A DNA stretch of 9,917 bases, taken from positions 1-9,917 of the forward strand of contig JAKSQE010000041.1 in the NCBI GenBank assembly GCA_024404295.1, written 5' to 3'. A program made the position numbers and the translations under genes. This DNA comes from Oscillibacter sp. (GTDB lineage Bacteria; Bacillota; Clostridia; Oscillospirales; Oscillospiraceae). The notes below the pieces were generated by a model. The model saw only the letters and a list, made by a program, of their open reading frames with translations. It searched no databases and was not told where the DNA came from. Shown in pieces: positions 1 to 5,785 of the stretch (the stretch's first letter is position 1; each line of letters begins with the position of its first letter).

Positions 1-894
1 GTCGTCATAATCGTAGGAGTACAATGCCTTTTCAAAGGCGGAAAAATCCTGCGTAATGGCCTGACTGAGCTCCGGAGTTAGATTAGCTGCACCGGGGTAT
101 ACGATCTCCAGATCGTGCTTTCGCCGCATCGCATACTTCGTGAAGGTGTTGGCGTTTTGAAGAGAGGGGGCAAAAGCACGGTCCAGACACAGCAGATAGC
201 CGCTGTACGAATTGTCTTTTTTCTCCACAGAGAGGGGAAGCCTGGCACCGTTTTCCCCTGCAGTGATGCTCTCCAACATCACATATAACCCCTGATATTC
301 CCCGTTGAGCAGAACCTCACAGAAGCGGACATTGGGAGCGTAGTCCATGATCTCGCCTGCAATGTTGTACCACATGTAATTGCGCAGCAGTGTCTTATCC
401 AGAAACGGGCCGTGAAGTACCCACTCGTGGTGGGCATCCATCCCCATCATCGATTGTGGATTGCTTTTGCCGTCAGGGCCAACCAGCTTGATCTTGTAGG
501 AACTCTTATCAAACCGGCGGGAAGAGTTCCCACGAACGTGGATGATGATATCGCTCTCCAAGGCGGGGGGATCCGCCGCATGGTTGTTCGTGCCGGAGTT
601 GTCGATCACCTTGAGATGAGCTTCGATGCGGTCGGATCCGTCTTCTGCGGTGGTGTATCCCACTTTCCGATTGCCCTCCAATATGGCTTTGCCCGGAATG
701 GCCTGATCATCCGTCTCAATCTCCACCAATGGGAGGTGCGTGCAAAACAGGGCGCTGTCGTGGGTGCAGGGTCGCTTTTCCTCCGCCATCAGGTGCTGGT
801 GATACCGTGGCATCTTTGCCTCAGCCCGCAGAGAACTGGAAACAAGGAGGATGCAAAGCAGCGTTCCGCAAATGAAAATGCTGCGCCATCGCAT
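1..894 (-). CDS. Exported CotH-family kinase, 3' end cut by window edge
   Basis: The frame reads 298 codons from an ATG at 894 to the window edge without a stop. The family is atypical protein kinases named for Bacillus spore-coat CotH. Residues 1-26 form a signal peptide: a basic MRWR start, a hydrophobic stretch and AEA near the likely cleavage site. CotH hallmarks follow: HVRGNSSRRF (119-128), the lysine-rich SYKIKL (132-137), WVLHGPFLDKTLLRNY (158-173) and EVLLNGEYQGLYVMLE (193-208). The C-terminal part, where the metal-binding aspartates of the family are expected, is outside the window. The start shares one base with the DUF4956 stop (TGATG) and has a GAGGTG ribosome site 8 nt upstream, so translation is probably coupled. 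The export signal puts the kinase outside the membrane or on the cell surface. A spore role is possible but nothing here shows it. Family call is firm; substrate unknown. Confidence 0.9.
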   Translation of the reverse strand, partial: MRWRSIFICGTLLCILLVSSSLRAEAKMPRYHQHLMAEEKRPCTHDSALFCTHLPLVEIETDDQAIPGKAILEGNRKVGYTTAEDGSDRIEAHLKVIDNSGTNNHAADPPALESDIIIHVRGNSSRRFDKSSYKIKLVGPDGKSNPQSMMGMDAHHEWVLHGPFLDKTLLRNYMWYNIAGEIMDYAPNVRFCEVLLNGEYQGLYVMLESITAGENGARLPLSVEKKDNSYSGYLLCLDRAFAPSLQNANTFTKYAMRRKHDLEIVYPGAANLTPELSQAITQDFSAFEKALYSYDYDD

Positions 895-1571
895 CAGTTG
901 GACACCTCATCATTCTGCATCACAAGATTGACATACTCGATGCTGTTGAGCCGATAGATCTCGTCTATCACATTTTTGCCGGTCTTTTCCACCTGCTGCA
1001 GGACCTTGGAAGAGATCTCATAAATAAATTCCACAGACTCTTCCGTGGTGTTGCGGACGCGGAGGATCGCTTTGTTGTGAAAGGTTTTGAATATGTAAGA
1101 CTGGATATCCGGCTGTTTGCTTCGGGAGGCACGAATGATCATCAGCATGCGGGTCTCGCCTTTGATGCAACCCAGCAGGAACAGTGCGGCAAAGGTCACC
1201 GCACTGCCGATAGCGGCAACTTCGTAATCCCCCACGCCGCAGCAAATGCCCACAATGATCGTCCAGAAGATGTAAACGGTATCACGGCTGTCCTTGATGG
1301 CAGTACGGAAACGGACGATGGACAAAGCACCCACCATGCCCAGAGACAGAGCGATGTTATTGCCGATGACGGTCATGACTGTGCCGGTCAGAATGGTCAG
1401 CACCACCAGAGAGACATTGAACTTTTTACTGTAGATCGTGCCTCGATGGGTGATGGCGTAGGAAAGGAAGATAACAAACCCCAGAATGGCCGCCACCACG
1501 ATATGCATGGTGATCTGCCAAAGAGAGAGGTTGCCGGAATTCTGGAAAATGGTGTAAAGTTGATCTTTCAT
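894..1571 (-). CDS. DUF4956 polytopic membrane protein
   Basis: The protein is 225 aa. I place the start at the ATG at 1571 (MKDQLYTIF), 8 nt from a GGGAGG ribosome site. The longer open frame to 1658 would overlap the upstream gene and lacks such a site. Hydrophobic segments lie near residues 19-39, 53-73, 98-115 and 117-137. Between the second and third is the family signature SLGMVGALSIVRFRTAIKD (76-94), an unusually charged stretch flanked by membrane segments. Residues about 140-225 are hydrophilic and look like a small alpha/beta cytoplasmic domain. The molecular function of DUF4956 is not known to me. It typically lies beside VTC-domain and CotH genes, as here, starting 16 nt after the VTC stop and overlapping cotH by one base. 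A channel or anchor linking a cytoplasmic enzyme to an exported kinase is a reasonable guess, not a demonstrated role. Confidence 0.88.
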   Translation of the reverse strand: MKDQLYTIFQNSGNLSLWQITMHIVVAAILGFVIFLSYAITHRGTIYSKKFNVSLVVLTILTGTVMTVIGNNIALSLGMVGALSIVRFRTAIKDSRDTVYIFWTIIVGICCGVGDYEVAAIGSAVTFAALFLLGCIKGETRMLMIIRASRSKQPDIQSYIFKTFHNKAILRVRNTTEESVEFIYEISSKVLQQVEKTGKNVIDEIYRLNSIEYVNLVMQNDEVSN

Positions 1572-1587
1572 GTTGTTTTCCTCCCAA

Positions 1588-2283
1588 TCATAAATGCGTC
1601 TGATAGGCATTTTGCCGAGCCAGATAATATTTGCTGACGGACAATTCGCTTTTATCAATGCTGTTGATCAAGCCCTGAATATAATTCAGGAGGAAGCCGT
1701 TAAACTTGACTTCCAGAACCACTTGAAAGGGGTCCAGCACAGGATTCATATTCAAATGCGGAGAGAATAAGTCGAAGCAGCTCTCTGTGGCGGCGATCTG
1801 GTTATCGAAGGTGACACGAATTTTGTTTTCCTTGGCAATAAATGCTTTTCGATGATATTCCACAACGGTTTTCGGACGGTAGCATTTCCAGTGCATGTAC
1901 GCATACAGTTCTGCGGCAAAAGGCTCTTTGTAGGACAGTAACGGGGTATAGTCCCCCTGCTGCAGCCGCTGCGCATGGGCTTTGGAAACACGGAGAGAAC
2001 GTTTCAACTGCTGATCGCCTTCCTTTTGCTTCATTTCCAACATGGCGAAATTGTGCCCGGGGTCATAGATGCGGAGCAGGATCTTCCGGAGCAGTTCCGT
2101 GCCGTCCAGCTTTTCCATAAAATCATCATCAAGAGGGGTATCAAAATAGAGCGAACGGATCACATAGCCATGCGTTCCATTATGGGGATCCTGGATCAGC
2201 ACCTGCTCCAACCTGTTGCTGGCCTGCAAAAAGTCATGGATGCCGATCAAAAATTTCTTTTCTTCACGCAGTACTTGATTCAT
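1588..2283 (-). CDS. VTC-domain protein, polyphosphate-polymerase-like
   Basis: This 231-aa protein is a stand-alone VTC domain, the triphosphate-tunnel fold that makes polyphosphate from ATP in the yeast Vtc4 subunit. It has the expected alternating basic and acidic strands (numbered from the chosen start): REEKKF (6-11), YVIRSLYFDT (40-49), RKILLRIY (66-73), LEMKQKEG (82-89) with KRSLR (94-98), PKTVVEYHRKAF (137-148), KIRVTFDNQI (154-163), VLEVKFNG (189-196) and SVSKYYLAR (215-223). No membrane segment is seen, so the domain is cytoplasmic. I chose the ATG at 2283 because GGAGG is 7 nt upstream. The in-frame ATG at 2289 is only 1 nt from that site. It is the first gene of the VTC-DUF4956-CotH operon. 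Polymerase activity is inferred from family. Another triphosphate-tunnel activity, such as triphosphatase, remains possible. Confidence 0.9.
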   Translation of the reverse strand: MNQVLREEKKFLIGIHDFLQASNRLEQVLIQDPHNGTHGYVIRSLYFDTPLDDDFMEKLDGTELLRKILLRIYDPGHNFAMLEMKQKEGDQQLKRSLRVSKAHAQRLQQGDYTPLLSYKEPFAAELYAYMHWKCYRPKTVVEYHRKAFIAKENKIRVTFDNQIAATESCFDLFSPHLNMNPVLDPFQVVLEVKFNGFLLNYIQGLINSIDKSELSVSKYYLARQNAYQTHL

Positions 2284-2589
2284 GAACATTCCTCCACCGG
2301 TTTAGCCGTCCATCCGGTTTGTTTTGGCACTTGCAGTACCACCACGTTTCGTTTATGCCTATTCTGACATGCACCCGGTCATGCAGAAAACTTCGTGAAA
2401 ATTTTGGATACGTATTTGGGATCCAAAAAGGAAAGATCTGTTTTTTCGGATGTTTTGTCCTAAAAGTTTGTTGGCATATTTTACCGTGGACGGAATTAAA
2501 CTCCATTCGAACCCATTGCGATCAAGGACTTGATCTGAGATTTTGTCCTCTAAGGACACAGTGAAATGAAGGGTTTATGAGGAGAAAAT
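2284..2589. other. Divergent intergenic region between VTC operon and cyclase gene
   Basis: This 306-nt stretch has no convincing gene. It is AT-rich in its middle and holds several short inverted repeats. TTTTGGAT at 2402-2409 pairs with ATCCAAAA at 2421-2428. GATCAAG-GA-CTTGATC at 2520-2535 is near-perfect. TGTCCT-CTA-AGGACA lies at 2544-2558. The word TTTTGTCCT occurs twice (2453-2461 and 2541-2549), and CATGCA occurs twice 12 bp apart (2369-2386). Both divergent promoters should lie here. A weak plus-strand candidate is TTGGCA at 2471-2476 with an AT-rich -10-like ATTAAA at 2495-2500. I found no convincing sigma-A promoter for the minus strand. A TGAGGAG ribosome site at 2578-2584 serves the cyclase gene. 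The repeats could be operators or leader-RNA hairpins. Confidence 0.55.
2291..2341 (-). promoter_or_regulatory. Leader-RNA hairpins before the VTC start
   Basis: On the minus strand two hairpins precede the VTC gene. The first is UGGUACU-GCA-AGUGCCA (2341-2325), 7 bp including one G-U pair. That pair becomes a C-A mismatch in plus-strand RNA, so the hairpin favours the operon's own transcript. The second is ACCGG with a 13-nt loop and CCGGU (2318-2296), and it ends directly against the GGAGG ribosome site (2295-2291). A hairpin here could affect ribosome access. It does not match any riboswitch class I recognise. Confidence 0.4.
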
Positions 2590-3684
2590 ATGACTGATTT
2601 CAAAGCGTCTTTCAAAACTATGGGATTGCGGACAAAACAACTGCTTGCTGTTTTAGGAAAACACCCTCCGGAAATATGCAACGAGATCGAGACGTACAAT
2701 CGAGTACGGGTCTTGCTGTATACATCCATCGCCGCACTGGGATTTCTTGCTTTGGCGACAATGTCCCCCCTCACTCCATCGGTGGCGGGAGATACGAGGG
2801 GGTACGGCATTGTAGCGGTGTTTGCAATGCAGCTGCTTTTGGTGAGTCTGGTCAACAGCGAGTGGAATTTGTGCAGCAGTACGGTATTGGCCTATCTGTT
2901 TTATGCAGGATTGCTTTTGTACACGGGGTATCTGGGCACCTTTGGCAGTCAGTACAGCTCCGCTACCGCGTTTTGCGTGCTGCTGGTCGTAGCACCGCTT
3001 TTGTTTATCATGGATATTCGGTGGGCCACAGGGATCTCCTGCACGGCGGTCTTTGGGTTCTGTGTTGCAGCACGGGTGGTCAAAACGCCGGAAGTTGCGT
3101 CCATCGACATGGTAAATGCCGTGTTTTTCCTGTTGATCTCCGTTCCCATGAACGCAAGCGCACAGGCGATGAAACGCATGAATATTCTGCAGCGGCACTA
3201 CATTGAGCATGAGCGGGATACGGATCGCCTGACCGGCCTGCTGGAAAAACATGCCTTTGAATTACGGATCCGGCAGTATTTAAGGCAGGAGTCTGCCTCC
3301 GGCTGTCTGATCATTATGGATCTGGACCGTTTCAAGACCATTAACGACACCTATGGCCACGCTGTGGGAGATCTGGTATTGGCAGAGGCCGGACAACGGA
3401 TCCAAAACTGTTTTCGTTCCAACGATATGAAAGGACGGTTTGGAGGGGACGAATTTATCGTGTTTCTACCCAATGTAACAGACCCGGAGGTCGTGAACCG
3501 GTGTATTGACAGATGGGTCGGGGCAGTGGAGGATATCCACCTGCCGGAACTGCATGACACGGTCTCCGGCTGTGCGGGAGCGGCCTATGTTTCTGCGGAA
3601 GTAAGGGACTACGAGGCGCTGTTTCGTCAGGCAGATTCTGCGCTGTACCAGACAAAAAACGCAAAGCATACAAAGCGGGGTTAA
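2590..3684 (+). CDS. Membrane diguanylate cyclase (GGDEF)
   Basis: This 364-aa protein should make the second messenger c-di-GMP from two GTP. Six hydrophobic segments lie near residues 41-58, 72-89, 98-118, 126-142, 146-163 and 174-190. They form an N-terminal membrane sensor of no type I recognise, and a short helix links it to the catalytic domain (about 210-360). The domain starts with DTDRLTGLLEKHAF (210-223), carries MDLDRFKTINDTYGHAVGD (243-261), and has an intact GGDEF at 285-289. An RSND inhibitory-site motif (276-279) sits five residues upstream, so the enzyme is probably active and feedback-inhibited by c-di-GMP. No EAL domain is present. TGAGGAG lies 5 nt before the ATG. The gene diverges from the VTC operon and converges with yfcE. 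Its position suggests a link to the envelope operon, but no c-di-GMP receptor was found in the window. Confidence 0.93.
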   Translation: MTDFKASFKTMGLRTKQLLAVLGKHPPEICNEIETYNRVRVLLYTSIAALGFLALATMSPLTPSVAGDTRGYGIVAVFAMQLLLVSLVNSEWNLCSSTVLAYLFYAGLLLYTGYLGTFGSQYSSATAFCVLLVVAPLLFIMDIRWATGISCTAVFGFCVAARVVKTPEVASIDMVNAVFFLLISVPMNASAQAMKRMNILQRHYIEHERDTDRLTGLLEKHAFELRIRQYLRQESASGCLIIMDLDRFKTINDTYGHAVGDLVLAEAGQRIQNCFRSNDMKGRFGGDEFIVFLPNVTDPEVVNRCIDRWVGAVEDIHLPELHDTVSGCAGAAYVSAEVRDYEALFRQADSALYQTKNAKHTKRG

Positions 3685-3708
3685 GCAATCTGCCGGATTT
3701 GTGGCAAA

Positions 3709-3747
3709 CAAAAAAGAACGCACTCGATCGACATTCGAGTGCGTTCT
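3709..3747 (-). terminator. Intrinsic terminator after yfcE
   Basis: AGAACGCACTCGA at 3715-3727 pairs with TCGAGTGCGTTCT at 3735-3747, a perfect 13-bp stem with a 7-nt loop. On the minus strand the stem is followed by TTTTTTG, so it terminates the transcript carrying yfcE. Read from the plus strand there is no T-tract, so it is a poor terminator for the convergent cyclase gene. Confidence 0.9.
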
Positions 3748-3774
3748 GTATGGCTGAGAGAATGGTTGGATCTG

Positions 3775-4320
3775 TTATGAGATCTGATAACGCTTATATT
3801 CCACGCCGTCAAGGTCCTTCCAAAGAAAGAGCGAATCTTCAAAGACCATGTATCCGTGAGGCTGGCCCTCTTTGGGAATGGAAACGGAGCCGGGGTTCAT
3901 GCACACATAATTCTCGTGCTGGTTACAGTGGGGAATATGCGTATGACCGTGTAGGAGAATGCTTCCATCGATCTGGGAGGGCAGACTGTTCTCGTGAAAC
4001 AGATGGCCGTGTGTTGCGAAGATGGAAACATTGTTTTCGCGGATGATGGTATAGTCTGCCAGCATGGGGAATTCCAAGACCCATTGATCGACTTCTGCAT
4101 CGCAGTTTCCACGGACTGCGGTGATCTTATCTTTTAGAGCGTTTAACATGGCTGTGACGGCTTTCGTATCGTATCCCTTAGGGAGATCGTTGCGGGGGCC
4201 GTGGTAAAGGAGGTCGCCCAACAGCAACAGGCGATCTGCCTGTTCTTTCTGGAATGCGGCCAGCAGCTTTTCACAGTAATATGCGGAACCGTGGATATCC
4301 GATGCAATGAGCCATTTCAT
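3775..4320 (-). CDS. yfcE: YfcE-type metallophosphodiesterase
   Basis: This 181-aa protein is close in length to E. coli YfcE (about 184 aa), a Mn-dependent phosphodiesterase. The binuclear metal-site motifs are all present in order: SDIHG (D8, H10), GDLLYHGPRN (D36), GNCD (N72), THGHLF (H104) and GHTHIP (H126, H128), followed by NPGSVSIPK (142-150). There is no signal peptide or membrane segment, so it is cytoplasmic. I start at the ATG at 4320, which has an AGGA ribosome site about 9 nt upstream. A TTG at 4335 would extend the frame but place that site inside the gene. It follows the CoA-transferase gene by 24 nt and is probably co-transcribed with it. The natural substrate of YfcE is not established, and the pairing with a butyrate gene does not reveal it. 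Confidence 0.93.
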   Translation of the reverse strand: MKWLIASDIHGSAYYCEKLLAAFQKEQADRLLLLGDLLYHGPRNDLPKGYDTKAVTAMLNALKDKITAVRGNCDAEVDQWVLEFPMLADYTIIRENNVSIFATHGHLFHENSLPSQIDGSILLHGHTHIPHCNQHENYVCMNPGSVSIPKEGQPHGYMVFEDSLFLWKDLDGVEYKRYQIS

Positions 4321-4344
4321 AACAGTTTTCCTCAATGATTCAAC

Positions 4345-5691
4345 TTAGATTTTATTGGAGCGGCGCCAGATGTGCATTTTCTCCGCTTCTTTGATGAGTT
4401 CTTCCCGGAACATGGGGTGAGCCAACTCGATCAGGCCCTCTGCACGCTCCCAGGTGGACTTGCCCTTGGCATTGAACTTGCCGTACTCCGTGACCAGCCA
4501 CATGAGATTGGTGCGGGTGCAGGTGGCGATCGTACCCTCCAGCAGGGTGGGGCGGATACGGGACTTCAGCTCACCGGTCTTCTTATCCTTTACAGTAGAG
4601 GAGCAGCAGATAAAGCTCTTGCCGCCCTTGGACAGATAAGCGCCCATGACGAAGTCCTGCTGACCGCCGGAGCCGGAAATGTGCTGCGTACCGGTGGACT
4701 CCGAAGAGATCTGACCGTACAGGTCGATATCCACGGCACCGTTAATGGAGATGAAATTGTCGATCTGAGAGACACGGGCAATGTCGTTGACATAGCTTAC
4801 CGGGGCGATCATGCACTCGGGATTGTTGTTCAGGAAATCATATAGTTTCTGTGTGCCGGCTGCAAAGGCATAGACCTGACGCCCCTTATCAAAGGGCTTG
4901 CAGGAGCCGTTGATGCAGCCTGCCTCAGTCATCTCCACAAAGGAATCGACATACATCTCCGAGTGAACGCCCAGGTTTTTCAGGCCGGATGCGGCGATCT
5001 GCTTGCCGATGGTGTTCGGCATAGAGCCGATACCAAGCTGCAGGCAGCAGCCGTCATGGATCTCCGGCAGTACCAGATTGGCCACAGCCAGATCCACCTC
5101 AGAGGGAGCACCGGCGCTGGGCATGGTTTCCATGGGAGGATTTTCGCCCTCCACGATGGCATCGATCTGGCTGATATGGACGCAGTTATCATAGCCGCCC
5201 AGGCAGACGGGGATATTGCGGTTGACCTCCACGATAATGTGCTTGGAGATGTCGCAGACCGCCTTCAAGTGGGAGCCATTGGGGCCGAAGTTGAACCAAC
5301 CGTGCTCATCCATAGGCGCGACCTGCATCATGGTCACTTCCACAGACTGGATGTTATCCCGATAGTAATAGGGCAGCTCGGAATAGCGCAGAGGAATGTA
5401 ATAGGCCAGGCCTTCCTGCATCATCTTGCGCTCAATGCCGCTCAGATGCCAAGAGTTCCAGCAGAAATGCTCCGGTGCGTTGGGAACATCTGCAATGGCA
5501 GGGCGACGTGTCAAAATTCCGCCACGGATCTTCACGTCTTTCAGCTCCTCGTAGCGATTCGCCAGCGCCTGATCCAGCACATTGGCAGTGCCGGTACTCC
5601 AACCGTACTCGATCCACATGCCGGATTCCACGACTTTGACCGCTTCTTCTGCGGTTGTTAGTTTCTTGCGATATTCTTCCTGATAGTTCAT
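4345..5691 (-). CDS. but: Butyryl-CoA:acetate CoA-transferase
   Basis: This 448-aa protein belongs to the family I CoA-transferases that include But of gut butyrate producers and 4-hydroxybutyrate CoA-transferases. It moves CoA from butyryl-CoA to acetate, releasing butyrate and acetyl-CoA at the end of butyrate fermentation. Visible landmarks are EHFCWNSWHLSGIERKM (74-90), QVAPMDEHGWFNFGP (123-137), GCCLQLGIGSMPNTIG (214-229), the catalytic-glutamate motif GVHSEMYVD (E245), the CoA-binding loop GSGGQQDFVMGAYLSKGGK (340-358) and a MHIWRRSN C-terminus. The length matches known But proteins. I start at the ATG at 5691, about 7 nt from AAGGAGG. An upstream in-frame TTG at 5697 is too close to that site. 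Substrate preference (acetate, 4-hydroxybutyrate or other short acids) cannot be fixed from sequence alone. Other butyrate-pathway genes are not in the window. Confidence 0.92.
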   Translation of the reverse strand: MNYQEEYRKKLTTAEEAVKVVESGMWIEYGWSTGTANVLDQALANRYEELKDVKIRGGILTRRPAIADVPNAPEHFCWNSWHLSGIERKMMQEGLAYYIPLRYSELPYYYRDNIQSVEVTMMQVAPMDEHGWFNFGPNGSHLKAVCDISKHIIVEVNRNIPVCLGGYDNCVHISQIDAIVEGENPPMETMPSAGAPSEVDLAVANLVLPEIHDGCCLQLGIGSMPNTIGKQIAASGLKNLGVHSEMYVDSFVEMTEAGCINGSCKPFDKGRQVYAFAAGTQKLYDFLNNNPECMIAPVSYVNDIARVSQIDNFISINGAVDIDLYGQISSESTGTQHISGSGGQQDFVMGAYLSKGGKSFICCSSTVKDKKTGELKSRIRPTLLEGTIATCTRTNLMWLVTEYGKFNAKGKSTWERAEGLIELAHPMFREELIKEAEKMHIWRRSNKI

Positions 5692-5741
5692 CTTCAACCC
5701 TCCTTAGTTTTGTATGTGGCTTTGTTAAAAAAACTACATTC

Positions 5742-5770
5742 ACTATAGCACGGCAAAAATCCCGTTGCAA
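5742..5770 (-). promoter_or_regulatory. Sigma-A-like promoter for the CoA-transferase gene
   Basis: On the minus strand, a -35 TTGCAA (5770-5765) is followed after exactly 17 nt by a -10 TATAGT (5747-5742). Transcription should start near 5735, giving a leader of about 45 nt before the ATG at 5691. It lets the CoA-transferase and yfcE be expressed independently of the upstream flavoprotein. Confidence 0.65.
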
Positions 5771-5775
5771 CAGGG
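5755..5775 (-). terminator. Possible weak terminator after the flavoprotein gene
   Basis: On the minus strand CCC-(U)-GU with loop UGCA pairs with AC-GGG and is followed by AUUUUUG. The stem is short and has a bulge, so this is tentative. It overlaps the -35 box of the following promoter. Confidence 0.35.
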
Positions 5776-5785
5776 AAAAGAAAAA

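Noticed and set aside
412..957. 181-aa plus-strand open frame
   Set aside because: It lies wholly opposite the CotH and DUF4956 genes, whose family motifs are clear on the minus strand, and its translation shows no recognisable domain or ribosome site.
2325..2346. T-box antiterminator, from GTGGTGGTACTGC on the minus strand
   Set aside because: Only about ten bases resemble the T-box sequence. No stem I with specifier loop or terminator alternative was seen, and the downstream gene is not an amino-acid or tRNA-synthetase gene.
2284..2420. c-di-GMP (GEMM) riboswitch in the VTC leader
   Set aside because: The neighbouring cyclase made this attractive, and GGACGGCTAAACC is loosely similar to part of the class I motif. 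However, the conserved GGGACGCAAAGCC-type core and the three-stem layout are not present.
2264..2564. Small open frames of 66-81 aa in the divergent intergenic region
   Set aside because: They overlap one another on both strands, lack good ribosome sites and show no domain. The region reads better as regulatory DNA.
3715..3747. Terminator for the cyclase gene on the plus strand
   Set aside because: The stem is perfect, but on the plus strand it is preceded by A's and followed by GTATGG with no T-tract, so its polarity fits the minus strand.
4963..5661. 232-aa plus-strand open frame
   Set aside because: It is the antisense shadow of the CoA-transferase gene; its His/Asp-rich composition is typical of such shadows.
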